A stretch of 64,000 nucleotides of DNA from an uncultured Clostridia bacterium. GTDB taxonomy: Bacteria > Bacillota > Clostridia > Lachnospirales > CAG-274. Made by a program: the position numbers and the translations under genes. The notes below the pieces were generated by a model. The model saw only the letters and a list, made by a program, of their open reading frames with translations. It was not told the origin of the DNA and did not search any database. Below, one piece after another: positions 11,301 through 20,271 of this stretch. Numbering within the stretch: the first letter of the stretch is position 1; every line of letters starts with the position of its first letter. Where the stretch lies: assembly GCA_944381435.1 (NCBI GenBank), contig CALWLD010000004.1:35912-99911 (forward strand), given 5' to 3'.

Positions 11301-11555
11301 ATCTTCTTCTATAATTTGTCTTAAAGTGTTTTTATCATCTTCTACTCTAAAATAAATAGTATCTCCTACATTGCCTACTATTTTATCTTTTTCTACATTT
11401 ATAGAAACTTTATTTTCTATATCTATAGTGTAAACATTATTTTTTAAAGATTTAATATAGCCTGATACTATATCACCTTCTTTAAAGTTTGTGCTTTTAT
11501 TGTATATATTATTAACTATATTAATATTATTTAAGTTTATTTGATTAGTATTCAA
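8337..11555 (-). CDS. very large FliK-like / DUF6240-type protein, 1072 residues
   Basis: A 1072-residue, Asn/Lys/Asp-rich, mainly helical protein with no signal peptide or membrane segment. Residues about 20-85 form a small beta domain (GDIVSGYIKSLKNN...). A long helical region of imperfect repeats follows, many with a 'TxxNIxALxxLxxxNIDFTEENL' flavour. The last roughly 150 residues (LYTFPIRLQNGKITDFNMYI onward) resemble the C-terminal domain of flagellar hook-length proteins. From memory this matches DUF6240 proteins of Lachnospiraceae; I am moderately sure of that and unsure of function. The start is the TTG at 11555 behind AGGGGTGAT, because the in-frame codon at 11594 has no SD. No flagellar gene is nearby. 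Confidence 0.6.
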   Translation of the reverse strand: MNTNQINLNNINIVNNIYNKSTNFKEGDIVSGYIKSLKNNVYTIDIENKVSINVEKDKIVGNVGDTIYFRVEDDKNTLRQIIEEDEKIEEYALTDEVDSQESVNKRTRRALDESTMQDINNAQKKYKMYLDKNSQPSVQENMLYSSKLKNKLSHLANTISKEDLQKFVNSGLNPKNLDMLTFSDFLAVSTGVDVEGKEKEEKTLQELKEDKKKYMKMDLNMNGVDEEDVFRFESILEKFKLPNTEKNISALKNVKEKAENIQNVDKNTALNIVKNEKNIKFEHIYTSKYTRFSSNQNVDINNIDDLDSQIENVLKQNNIEVNKENVDIAKDFIKNEVDISFENVDNFKKLQNLKEEINIQDILEKAAKNMLKNKNTLDIDLFNTKNIQEDYKKYKNILPNILPEHIQKLMDNNEKVNLKNITNVYDNKDIQNINVTKDAIKERINLYKIQLKLTSDALYSLYDKGIDIDTKPLKDVIANLEAIERENYKNYLEMAKAPATTKNVEIMENVFTTIQNIYPNVVYSAYKDIIEEKVDFSLTGINKSLKAQNILNDFETFKTRANKSFGDSINKLTDSFKDLLTKNGFQPTQNNIKALKILSLNNIDFTEENLLNVKIIDSKIDYIANNLHPLTVAKMLKDNFNPMDKDVNDVIDYIDNNAFAQTSREKIAEQILEIDKENKLSKEERDAVVSVYRMLNIVQKGDSVAIGNLLKSEKNVTLKNLLEASKIYEKNKKNIQFDEKVDANTGQSEKIVPDANIAKSIKTGIEKANEDYNNFILGQILNYANPNKINNIDDFNINIESLLEKLKEDNKQIMSTDTKNDILENIKSLDNIDPQVVNYLVKNNLPITLNNIQIALNVVKKKDKLSSDIQDFEEELEKRDIAFGDSILSTDEDEKLTKEEALNKVNELEEENNQAFDDILNLQDLDDIKYMILKNKNVANNISFIKDNNKIKNGLYTFPIRLQNGKITDFNMYILNDKALNDKNLNLYLGFEDISAYVKVTNNGSFTEISTKENDNIKKYEKDILNILAKFNIYPENITYSQEDEKDIYKDEDILSIEQKFKDMDNIFNKVI

Positions 11556-11615
11556 AATATCACCCCTATGTATATATATTATATATATCGTCAAATTTAT
11601 AAATTTATTTAATAA

Positions 11616-12632
11616 TTAAAATAAATTTAGGTAATAAGTTAGAGGTAGAAGCATTTGAATTATTTTTATAGGCTTTAAATATAAGCTAAAATCTATAAAT
11701 ATAGGACAAATTATTAAACTTAAGATAATAAATACAGGAAAAGAAGTATATAACATATATTTATTAGGAATTAAGAAATACAATATTTCTATAAATGCTA
11801 CCAACGCTATAAAATATATTAGCATATATCCTATTTCTTTTAATATATTTTCTCCTATCCCAAAGGTAAATATTAATATTAATCCCATTAAAATAGCCAT
11901 AAATATAGGGATAATAATACTTATTTGAGATATTATAAATTTTTGTTTTTTATTTATTTTCCTTAATATAAATTTATTTTCATATGCATTAGTTAAACCA
12001 AATAAAGCAATTATAAAAATGTATAACCCTATAAACTCTCTTATAGGTGATATGTTTTTATCAGCTGTTAAAGGCTTATTATCTATTGTTTCATACTGTA
12101 TTTTAAATGTTTCATCATTATCTATATAATAATTAAAATATTTATTTATGTTTTCATTTAGCTCATTTATGTTGTAACCTTCAAAGTTATCTTGTAAATA
12201 TTTAAGTAAAAAATCACTAGATAATGCATCTAAAATTTGAGCAAAAACAACTTCATAAGATATTTTATAAATATTACTATCATTTACGTTTAAAATGGTA
12301 ACTTTGTTTTCTATATCACCATTTAATATGCTATTTAAAAAGTTTTCTTTAAATATATATCCACACTCTAAATCACCTTTTAAAATATGGTCTTTTAAAG
12401 TTTTTTTATCAGTATAAGGTAAAAATTTAAAAATACCTTTATATTCTATAAGCTTTTCACCTATTATTTCATCATTTTTATCTTCTATATAAAATCCTAT
12501 ATTTATAGTGTTACTTTCTATATTATCGTTTTTGTTATCAACAAAAAATAAAGATATAAAAACTATTATAGCAAAAATTATTAAAGCATATTTCTGTTTA
12601 TAAACATATTGTTTTATAAAAATATTTAACAT
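11616..12632 (-). CDS. ABC-2 type transporter permease (second subunit)
   Basis: A 338-residue integral membrane protein with the ABC-2 permease layout: one N-terminal membrane helix (about residues 10-30), an extracytoplasmic domain to about 190, then five or six helices. It pairs with the permease at 12635-13828, whose stop codon it nearly touches, and with the ATPase at 13830. The start is taken at 12632 (MLNIF) because GGAGAGG lies at correct spacing before it; the earlier in-frame ATG at 12647 lies inside that SD. It probably exports a lipid, peptide or drug; the substrate is unknown. Confidence 0.8.
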   Translation of the reverse strand: MLNIFIKQYVYKQKYALIIFAIIVFISLFFVDNKNDNIESNTINIGFYIEDKNDEIIGEKLIEYKGIFKFLPYTDKKTLKDHILKGDLECGYIFKENFLNSILNGDIENKVTILNVNDSNIYKISYEVVFAQILDALSSDFLLKYLQDNFEGYNINELNENINKYFNYYIDNDETFKIQYETIDNKPLTADKNISPIREFIGLYIFIIALFGLTNAYENKFILRKINKKQKFIISQISIIIPIFMAILMGLILIFTFGIGENILKEIGYMLIYFIALVAFIEILYFLIPNKYMLYTSFPVFIILSLIICPIFIDFSLYLKPIKIIQMLLPLTYYLNLF

Positions 12633-12634
12633 AT

Positions 12635-13828
12635 CTAACCTCTCCATTTATTAGCTAAAAATTTATAATGTAAGCTACCTATAACAAGGGATAACATACC
12701 TATTATTAATGAATATATAACATTAAAATTACCTATTTTAAAAGCATTTATTAAGTCTTTTCGCCAATAATAATAAGGCATAAACCTGGCTAAATTATTT
12801 GTATAATTAGGTAAAAATATGCTAGGTATAAAATCACCACATATAAACATAGCTGTAATAGCTAATAAAAATATAATTGCTAAAGATGTATTGCTAGTAC
12901 TTAAAATTTGCATAATTAATCTTATAAAAAAAGTTATGGAAAAAACAACAATAACCATAGAAAAAAGATTTATGTTAAAATCTATAAGGTTGGCGTTTAA
13001 ATTTATTAAATATATAATTCCTGTTAAAATGCTAGCTAAAATACTCATTATTATAGCAAAAGATATGTTTTTATAAATATATATAGTATAATAACTTTTA
13101 CCATAAGAATGTATTAACCTTTCTATGCTACTAGGCTTATTTTTGAAAAAATATCCATAAGATATAGCAATAAAGGAAACAAATATTAATATAACAGATA
13201 TTATATAATATTCTATTAATGATATCTTATCTGCTATTTTGACTTCTTCTATTTCAAATATATCTTGCCTATATAAGTTATTTTTTAAATAAAAATAATT
13301 TATATAGTTTTCTGTATCTTTTATTTTATCATATAAACCTAAATCTTCACAAATATCTGCACCTGCATATATGCTAGCTTGTGATATAGAGAGCATTTCG
13401 TTAAAAACTTCTGTTAGCTCTTTAAAAACCTTAGCCTCTATCCCTCCTATATGCTCATTTAAAATAACTTTAGCAGGCGTATTTTTACCATTTATTATAT
13501 TTTTAAAAGTATTTTCAGGTATTTTAACTACCGCATAAGTTTCATTATTTTTAAGCTTTTCTTCTGCTGTTTTTTCATCTACAAGCTCTAAGGTTATAAA
13601 ATCTTTTGTGCTATCCATTTTGTTTACAAAATCTTTTATAAAATCATTTATAAAATCTTCTTCATAAGAAACAACAGAAATATTTATATTAGCAAGCTTA
13701 CTATCATACATAGCATTAGGGCTAAATATACCAATTAATAAAAAAATACCTCCTATAAAAACACCAGAAAAAATAGTATATGGTATTAGCTTTATATATC
13801 TTTTAATTTCCAAAAAAATATAGTTCAT
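12635..13828 (-). CDS. ABC-2 type transporter permease (first subunit)
   Basis: A 397-residue permease with a single N-terminal helix (residues 15-35), a large outside domain to about 210 and six C-terminal helices. This is the topology of YhgE/ABC-2-type exporters. It starts one base after the ATPase stop (TAATATG), so the pair is translationally coupled. With the next gene it makes a heterodimeric membrane part. Two related but distinct permeases plus one ATPase are typical of bacteriocin-immunity or drug exporters, but nothing here identifies the substrate. Confidence 0.82.
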   Translation of the reverse strand: MNYIFLEIKRYIKLIPYTIFSGVFIGGIFLLIGIFSPNAMYDSKLANINISVVSYEEDFINDFIKDFVNKMDSTKDFITLELVDEKTAEEKLKNNETYAVVKIPENTFKNIINGKNTPAKVILNEHIGGIEAKVFKELTEVFNEMLSISQASIYAGADICEDLGLYDKIKDTENYINYFYLKNNLYRQDIFEIEEVKIADKISLIEYYIISVILIFVSFIAISYGYFFKNKPSSIERLIHSYGKSYYTIYIYKNISFAIIMSILASILTGIIYLINLNANLIDFNINLFSMVIVVFSITFFIRLIMQILSTSNTSLAIIFLLAITAMFICGDFIPSIFLPNYTNNLARFMPYYYWRKDLINAFKIGNFNVIYSLIIGMLSLVIGSLHYKFLANKWRG

Positions 13829-13829
13829 A

Positions 13830-14480
13830 TTATTGCACCTTTATATAATTTTCTATTATATCTTTAATGTTCATATTTTTATCTACAATCTCTATTTTTT
13901 TATTTTTTATAGCTATTATTTCATCACATATGCTAAGCTCACTTTCATCGTGAGTAACAAGTATAACTATCCCTCCTGTAGATTTAAAATATTTTATAGT
14001 GTTTTTAAGCTCTTGTTTAAAAACTAAATCTAGGGCATTGCTAGGCTCATCTAATATCAATATATTAGGCTTTTTTAGCAAAGCTATTACTATGCTTACA
14101 CGCTTTTTCATACCGCCAGATAAAATAGAAACTTTCTTCTTAAGCATATCTTTTATTTTAAATATTTCATATAAATTTTCTATATAATCATTATCTATGT
14201 TTTTCTTATTAAATTTTTTCCAAAGCTCTAAATTATCTTTAACGCTAAGTTCTTCAAAAAGTGGATTATCTTGAGGAACATACCCTATTAAATCATTATT
14301 TTCAAATTCTATTTTCCCGCTATCTGCCTTTTGTATCCCAGCTATAATATCTAATAAAGTAGATTTTCCTGTACCGTTAGAGCCTATTAAGCCAATGCAT
14401 TTACCATAGCTTGTGGTGTAATTTATTTTATCTAAAATAACATTATTCTTAAACTTTTTGCTTATGTTTACAATCTTCAT
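13830..14480 (-). CDS. ABC transporter ATP-binding protein
   Basis: A short, 216-residue ABC ATPase. Walker A is GSNGTGKST, the signature is ILSGGMKKRVSI, Walker B is ILILDEPSNALD and the switch His lies in LVTHDE. It energises the two permeases that follow. The SD is AAAGGGA. A strong terminator (14495) sits only 15 bp upstream, so this gene needs its own promoter or read-through from the VanW operon; I could not identify a promoter in the short gap. Confidence 0.9.
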   Translation of the reverse strand: MKIVNISKKFKNNVILDKINYTTSYGKCIGLIGSNGTGKSTLLDIIAGIQKADSGKIEFENNDLIGYVPQDNPLFEELSVKDNLELWKKFNKKNIDNDYIENLYEIFKIKDMLKKKVSILSGGMKKRVSIVIALLKKPNILILDEPSNALDLVFKQELKNTIKYFKSTGGIVILVTHDESELSICDEIIAIKNKKIEIVDKNMNIKDIIENYIKVQ

Positions 14481-14494
14481 TTTTTCCCTTTCTT

Positions 14495-14534
14495 AAAACT
14501 ATAAGGTATGGTTTTTACCATACCTTATAGTTTT
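14495..14534 (-). terminator. strong intrinsic terminator after the VanW gene
   Basis: An 18-bp perfect stem, AAAACTATAAGGTATGGT with its complement, around a TTTT loop. It overlaps the last two bases of the VanW gene's stop codon and separates that operon from the ABC exporter. Confidence 0.85.
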
Positions 14535-16155
14535 AATTTGTATTTTCTATTTGTTCTGTATTTTCTAAAGATGTTTCTTGGTTTGTTTCTATAACATCTG
14601 TTGTAGATTGTGTTAAATCTGTACTTATAGTATCTTCTGTAGAATTAGTTGTTTCTATTGTTTCTTCTGTTATTATAGGTTCTGTTTTATTTTCTGTATT
14701 TTCTTCAATTATTGTAGAATCATCTATGCTAGTTATAGTTTCACCATCTATGTTAGCAACCTCTTGAGCTTTATCTTTGTTAGTTCCAACTAGCACTTCT
14801 TCTGCCCTTGGCTTATAATAACTGTTATTAACTAAAAGCTTTTCTGTAAGCTTTCCATCAACATAAACTAATTTATATAATTTATATTTGTATCCTTTAA
14901 GAGGCTTAACTTCTACCTTTTCTTCCCCTTCTTTTAGCTCTTCTGTTTCTTTTACAACTCTAGGCCCAGGCTCAATAACTTCAACTAAAGCATTTTCAAA
15001 TTTTAAGCTACGATTATCTGGCCTTTCGTCATATCCATAAATAGAGCATACAACTTCATTATCTGTAACATAACTTTCTATATATATAGGATAGTTAGTA
15101 GAGTTTTTAAATTTAAAGTCTATATAATCTCCTGCTAATGTGGCATCATAACCATAGTCTAAGTATCCAACTTTTAAGGAGTGGTTTTGTCTTTCTACAA
15201 CATCTACCTCCGAATATAAAACAGCGTTATATAGAGTACTAGATATTTGACAAACGCCTCCGCCATATTCATCTACAAACTTACCGTTTAATATGGTAGG
15301 TGCTGGTTTATATCCGTTAGCCTTTGTTGTTTCACCAAATTTTTCGTTTGTAGAAAAAACTTCTCCAGGATATAAAATAGTACCATCTATCCTGCTAGCA
15401 GCTATTTCCATATTGATAATACGGTTGTTATCGCTTCCACCTTTATTTGTATATTTTGTAGAAAATGTTCCTAAGTTATCTTGTACTTTGCTAAGGTCGC
15501 TAGCTTTATATTGTGGCTCTGTTTCTTTAGCTATAATCTCTATGTTGGCATCACCTCGTGTTATCAAAGCCTTTTCTAACTGTTGATAAGTAGTTTCAAA
15601 ATCTACTTTTAAACCGTTATTACCATCTAAAACAACAAAGCTACCATTTTCTCTTTTTAATGTTGCATTTTTAGGTTCTATTTCTATTTCCTTACATATT
15701 TCTGTAAGCTTTTCTTTAGCTTTTTCTTCTTCTATAACTTTGCTAATTGGTATGTCTTCTTTGTTTTCCTCTAATGATTTTATAGCTTTTATTCTTTCTT
15801 TTTCGCTACCTGTTCTGCCAACATTATAAGCCTCTGTTATAGCTTGCTCCTTGTTTAAGCTTACTCCAAAATCTGATTTATTAAAAACATACTGTTTTTC
15901 TTTGTAATTTAAAGTTATTTTTTCATCTAAATTATCACTTTCTAAAGCTATTCTTGCCTCTTCTTTAGACATATTAGAAACATTTATTCCCTGTATAAAA
16001 ACATTGTTATATATGTTAGGGTTGTTAAGCATCTCTTTATTTTCTGCTTCTACCTTAAGAAACATAACACCTGTTAATATCCCAACTATTAACAATATAG
16101 ATAAAATAGCTATAGTTATTAATAAGCCTTTATTACCTTTTTCTACATTAGACAC
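14533..16155 (-). CDS. VanW family cell-wall protein with peptidoglycan-binding-like domain
   Basis: A 540-residue membrane-anchored extracellular protein. Residues 10-32 form the membrane anchor. Residues about 45-215 hold the pair of peptidoglycan-binding-4-like domains usual in the family. Residues about 228-365 are the VanW domain, with its hallmark GGGVCQISSTLYNA at 298-311. A G5-like beta segment follows to about 470, and the tail is a Thr/Glu-rich low-complexity linker. VanW proteins are found with vancomycin clusters and in many Clostridia, but their biochemical role is not settled. The start is GTG at 16155, eight bases after GGAGGT. It is the last gene of an operon with two DUF4097 genes. 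Confidence 0.9.
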   Translation of the reverse strand: MSNVEKGNKGLLITIAILSILLIVGILTGVMFLKVEAENKEMLNNPNIYNNVFIQGINVSNMSKEEARIALESDNLDEKITLNYKEKQYVFNKSDFGVSLNKEQAITEAYNVGRTGSEKERIKAIKSLEENKEDIPISKVIEEEKAKEKLTEICKEIEIEPKNATLKRENGSFVVLDGNNGLKVDFETTYQQLEKALITRGDANIEIIAKETEPQYKASDLSKVQDNLGTFSTKYTNKGGSDNNRIINMEIAASRIDGTILYPGEVFSTNEKFGETTKANGYKPAPTILNGKFVDEYGGGVCQISSTLYNAVLYSEVDVVERQNHSLKVGYLDYGYDATLAGDYIDFKFKNSTNYPIYIESYVTDNEVVCSIYGYDERPDNRSLKFENALVEVIEPGPRVVKETEELKEGEEKVEVKPLKGYKYKLYKLVYVDGKLTEKLLVNNSYYKPRAEEVLVGTNKDKAQEVANIDGETITSIDDSTIIEENTENKTEPIITEETIETTNSTEDTISTDLTQSTTDVIETNQETSLENTEQIENTN

Positions 16156-16176
16156 TACTCGTTACCTCCGAATAAT

Positions 16177-17115
16177 TTATTTTAAAATTATGGAAGAGTT
16201 AGACGTTTTTAAAGATAAATTTAAACTTTTATAAGCTTTATCTGGATTTTCTGTTTTAGCAGAAACTTCGTTTTTATTATTTTTGCTATACTCTAGGTTA
16301 TTTTTTTCTATCATTATATTTCCGTTAGATGTTTTGGCATCTATGTTGTAATTAATGTTATTGCTATCAAGCTTAAGGGATATTTTGCCATTTTGGTTTT
16401 GTATATCCCATTTATACTTATCATAGCTAGATAAACTTTCATTTTTAAATATATTTATACTGCCATTTGTATTTGCACCTTCTATATCTTTAACATCACA
16501 GTTATCTATTTCTATGCTACCATTCATATTTTCAACTTTTAAATCTTGTGATATAGAATCTTCAATAGCTATGCTAGCATTTAAGTTTTCCACTTGTATT
16601 TTTTCACCTTTAAAAGACTGTATATATATTTTGCCATTCATAGATTTTAAAGATAAATCTTTAGCTTGTAAATTTTCTACTTCTGTTTTAGAATTGATAG
16701 CTAATACATTTACATTTTTAAAATGGTTAAAAGGTACTAAAGCATCAATGGAAACTTCTTTAAATTTAGTTTCGTCATAGTTCATAACATAACCTTTTTT
16801 ATTATCTTTATAAAAATCTAAAGTATGCCCATCTTCTTTTAATATATATTGTGTATTTAATATTATTTCGGTTCCTTCATAACCTTTTATAGCAATATTT
16901 CCGTTTAAAGCCTTAATCTCTAGCTTGTTTTTATCATCTGATACGTTAAGTTTAAATTCTTCTTGTATAGTTTCCCCTTTGTTGTAGCTTACTTCCTTTA
17001 CATAATATTTTTTATAATATTTAATGCTAGTTAAAGCTACAAGGACAGCTATAAAGCACAGTATTAAAACTTTTGTTTTTCTATCTGCTATGTTGCTTTC
17101 ATTCCTGTTTTCCAT
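16177..17115 (-). CDS. DUF4097 family protein with N-terminal membrane anchor (paralogue A)
   Basis: A 312-residue protein: a short cytoplasmic N-terminus, one membrane helix (about residues 13-30), then a repetitive beta-helix of DUF4097 type in which segments of 'LxLxNxNGSIxIxx' form recur (KALNGNIAIKG, KSMNGKIYIQS, NMNGSIEIDN, NTNGSINIF). It ends SLKTSNSSIILK, nearly the same ending as the next gene upstream (LETANSTIILS), so the two are tandem paralogues. The start at 17115 follows TAGGAGAG. Such proteins are often tied to envelope-stress modules; the role is unknown. Confidence 0.8.
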   Translation of the reverse strand: MENRNESNIADRKTKVLILCFIAVLVALTSIKYYKKYYVKEVSYNKGETIQEEFKLNVSDDKNKLEIKALNGNIAIKGYEGTEIILNTQYILKEDGHTLDFYKDNKKGYVMNYDETKFKEVSIDALVPFNHFKNVNVLAINSKTEVENLQAKDLSLKSMNGKIYIQSFKGEKIQVENLNASIAIEDSISQDLKVENMNGSIEIDNCDVKDIEGANTNGSINIFKNESLSSYDKYKWDIQNQNGKISLKLDSNNINYNIDAKTSNGNIMIEKNNLEYSKNNKNEVSAKTENPDKAYKSLNLSLKTSNSSIILK

Positions 17116-17126
17116 CTTAAACTCTC

Positions 17127-18194
17127 CTAACTTAAAATTATAGTAGAGTTAGCAGTTTCTAGTGTTAAGTTTAAGTTTTTAAACAAGCTATTGAAATTTT
17201 CTGTTTTTGCTAAAACTCTGTAATCATTTTTTTCAGAATATACAAGATTGTTTTTTAATATATTAACTTTACCAAGAGTGGTTCTTGCATCTATATTATA
17301 ATTAACATTATCTGTATTTATTTCTATGTTTATATGGTTATTTTGAGTTTCTAGCTTCCAGTTATAATCATCAAATTGGTTTAAATAATCATTTATAACG
17401 CTTATCTCTCCATTAAGAACATCTACTGATATATTTTTTATATCAATATTATTTAATTTAACATAATTATTTATGTTATTTATTTTTAAATCGTTGGCTT
17501 TTATATTTCTAACAATTAATTTACCATTAATGTTATTTATATTTATATTTTCTCCTTCACTATTTTCTATTATACCATTACATCTAGATGTTTCGCAAAA
17601 TATATTTTCAAAATTAACAGAATCTAAAGAAAAATTAGAGTTTAAACCATTTAATGAAATATTTTTAAAGTATTTTTTAGGAACTAAAGCCTCTAATGAA
17701 ACCTTTTCAAAATCCTGTTCTTTAAAGTTTAATATATATTTTTTATTATCTGTATTATAAAAATCTATAAAGCTATTATCACTTTTAGGTATATATAAAA
17801 CTTTTAATGTTAATTTATCTCCATTATATCCCTTTAAAACCATTTCCCCATTTAATGATTTTAAATCTAGGTTGTTTGCTCCTTCATTTAATAAAAAATT
17901 GTATTCTTTACAAAGATTATTTTTGTTGGAAGATATGTTTGTGTTTTTAATAACATTTTTAATTTCTTTTTCTACCTCTTGATATATTTTAGAAGTTTTT
18001 TTAGCCAAAACTTGTGTTGTGCTAGATATTTTACTCATAATTTTAGAAAAATCTATTGATTGGTTGTTATTATAATTATTATTACCTGTGTTTTGGCCTT
18101 TACCTTCTATAGCAGATAAAAGCTTGCTAGCTTCCTCTGCTGTAATCTCACCATTTTCAAGCATTTTTAATATTTTTATTCTTTCGTTTTTCAT
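17127..18194 (-). CDS. DUF4097 / YvlB-like protein with SHOCT-like N-terminus (paralogue B)
   Basis: A 355-residue soluble protein. Residues 1-30 (NERIKILKMLENGEITAEEA) are the short helical module typical of YvlB-type proteins. A linker and a polyampholyte helix follow, then the DUF4097 beta-helix from about residue 95. Unlike its paralogue at 16177 it lacks a membrane segment, which suggests one cytoplasmic and one membrane-bound partner. It starts behind TAGGAGTGA and ends 11 bp before the paralogue. In B. subtilis the yvlABCD genes belong to envelope-stress regulons; extending that role here is inference. Confidence 0.82.
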   Translation of the reverse strand: MKNERIKILKMLENGEITAEEASKLLSAIEGKGQNTGNNNYNNNQSIDFSKIMSKISSTTQVLAKKTSKIYQEVEKEIKNVIKNTNISSNKNNLCKEYNFLLNEGANNLDLKSLNGEMVLKGYNGDKLTLKVLYIPKSDNSFIDFYNTDNKKYILNFKEQDFEKVSLEALVPKKYFKNISLNGLNSNFSLDSVNFENIFCETSRCNGIIENSEGENININNINGKLIVRNIKANDLKINNINNYVKLNNIDIKNISVDVLNGEISVINDYLNQFDDYNWKLETQNNHINIEINTDNVNYNIDARTTLGKVNILKNNLVYSEKNDYRVLAKTENFNSLFKNLNLTLETANSTIILS

Positions 18195-18261
18195 AAAATC
18201 ACTCCTAAAAAATTTCTTATTATTTAATAATACGAAAATTTTTTAATTAAGTTTAATGATT

Positions 18262-20259
18262 TTATTTAATTATTTCATCGTAATCTATAACCCATTTATC
18301 TTCTATGTAGCTAGCTTTTATTTTATGTGTCATATATACTACTTTTATATTCCCTTTATCTTCTATTTGTATAGCCTCTCTAACAATAGCTTCTAAGTAT
18401 GTATCCTCTATGTTTTTAGATAAGATGCTTATAGTGCTTTTCTTTTTGCCTTGTTGTAAAGAATTATATTGGTTTTTAAGCATTTCATCATTTAAAACTT
18501 CATTTGAAAAACCAGAAGGCTTACCTTCTACCCTAGATACAAAAGCTTTTTCAAGGTTTTCTTCTACTACTTGATGTGAGATAATTTCTCTTTGCATAGA
18601 ACGGCTTAAACTTATAGGTATGCTAACATCATCTTCTTTAATAAGCATAGATTTAATGTTTATAAATACATTATCTTCAGATGTAGATTTTAGCATACTA
18701 TATTGTTGTTTATCTAGTTTAAATATAATATCTGTACCATATCTTGCTGATTTTATCTCTGTAGGTGATATTATAAGCTCAATACCATTAGGTAAGTTAG
18801 CTATAATTTCAGCATCTAATTTAACTTCTATATGGTTAAAATCATCTGGTCTGTTTTCTATTGATTTATTTATATCTTCTGCGTGAGCAACTAAAACATA
18901 TGTATCTTCAAAATTAGGCATACCTTCTATAAATAACTCATAGTTATCAAATTTATAAGTTGTATCTCCTGATTTTACACTATTTAATGATACTTTTTCA
19001 TTTATTGTATATTTTTTATATAAATTTTTAAATTCTAAAACAACAGTTCCATCTTTATTCTCAATATTTTTAAAGTCCATTCTACCTATAATTTTATTAT
19101 CTATGTTAGAAGCAACAGGCTTGTTAGAAAGAGGTTCTATGTATACTTCATTTTCTTTAAGCTTTATATAATTGCTTTCACCTAAAGCTCCTTGTTGTAT
19201 CTCATAGCTAATGTTATCCTTAGGCTCTATAGTATAATCTATCCTAGAAAATCTATCAGAAAACTGTGCATAATTAATGTCTATATTGTAATCTCCAAAG
19301 TTATTTTTTATATCTCCATTTATATATTTTATATCTTCTTTTATTAAATGTGCTGTAAATTCTAGGTTAAATACAGCTTTTTCCCCTGTTTCAATACTTT
19401 CAAAGATTAATTCAAGGTTTTCTATTTCTCCTTCTATAGAGTTAAACCTTAAAATAGTTGCATTTTCATCATTACCATTATTGGTAAAATCTAAATCCAT
19501 TACATATAAGCTATTATTTTTATCTGTAAGTACAACATTATATTTTTTAACATCTATATTATTTTTGAAATAAAAAGTAGTATTTAATTCATTTATATGT
19601 ACTTTTTCTAAAATTAATGTTTCCCCATTTATATTTTTAGCCATATCAAAATAAACTGTGTTTTCATCTTCTGGAGTATATTTAGATATAAGGTTGTCTT
19701 TTTTTATTTCTTCTTGTATAGCAATATTGTTAGCTCTTTTTATTGCAATTGTAAAAAATATTATTGTTGTTATAATTAAGATTGTTAAAAATATTATTGC
19801 ACTAAATATTATTACTGTATGCTTGTCTAATTTTCTTTTTGATTTTTCATCAAAGTCTTGAGCTTCTTCATCTGTTATCTCTTCTTCTAAAGCTTCTTCA
19901 TCTAATGATTGTTCTTCTTCTCCTTCTTCTATATTATTGTTCTCTTCATATTCTTTTATGTTTTCTAACTTTTCTATAACTGCTTTTTCATCTATTTCTT
20001 TATTGTCATAAATAGAAATATCGTTTACAACATCTGTTTCTATATCATCTATAGATATTTCTTCGTCTTGTTGCATAAGCATATCAAGCTCTTCTTGTGA
20101 TAGCCCTTCAAATGTATCTGTGCTTTGGCTTAAATCTATAATTTCTTCTTCTGATTGATTTAATAAATTAATTATATCTTCAAGCTCTTGATTTTCATTT
20201 TCATTCTTCTCTTTATCATCTGATAACCCTAGTTGTTTTTCTAATTCTTCAATATCCAT
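18262..20259 (-). CDS. large acidic single-pass membrane protein of unknown function
   Basis: A 665-residue protein that I do not recognise. The first about 140 residues are cytoplasmic and extremely rich in Glu and Asp, with short LEELx and QEELDMLMQQDEE helices. A hydrophobic membrane helix follows at about residues 147-172. The remaining 490 residues lie outside and look beta-rich, with several 'GxxxIxLKENEVYIEP' type strands; this part may be two or three repeated domains. The SD AGGAGG follows the 37-residue gene at 12 bp, so they are coupled. It stands upstream of the DUF4097 genes on the same strand. Confidence 0.7.
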   Translation of the reverse strand: MDIEELEKQLGLSDDKEKNENENQELEDIINLLNQSEEEIIDLSQSTDTFEGLSQEELDMLMQQDEEISIDDIETDVVNDISIYDNKEIDEKAVIEKLENIKEYEENNNIEEGEEEQSLDEEALEEEITDEEAQDFDEKSKRKLDKHTVIIFSAIIFLTILIITTIIFFTIAIKRANNIAIQEEIKKDNLISKYTPEDENTVYFDMAKNINGETLILEKVHINELNTTFYFKNNIDVKKYNVVLTDKNNSLYVMDLDFTNNGNDENATILRFNSIEGEIENLELIFESIETGEKAVFNLEFTAHLIKEDIKYINGDIKNNFGDYNIDINYAQFSDRFSRIDYTIEPKDNISYEIQQGALGESNYIKLKENEVYIEPLSNKPVASNIDNKIIGRMDFKNIENKDGTVVLEFKNLYKKYTINEKVSLNSVKSGDTTYKFDNYELFIEGMPNFEDTYVLVAHAEDINKSIENRPDDFNHIEVKLDAEIIANLPNGIELIISPTEIKSARYGTDIIFKLDKQQYSMLKSTSEDNVFINIKSMLIKEDDVSIPISLSRSMQREIISHQVVEENLEKAFVSRVEGKPSGFSNEVLNDEMLKNQYNSLQQGKKKSTISILSKNIEDTYLEAIVREAIQIEDKGNIKVVYMTHKIKASYIEDKWVIDYDEIIK

Positions 20260-20271
20260 AACTTCCTCCTG

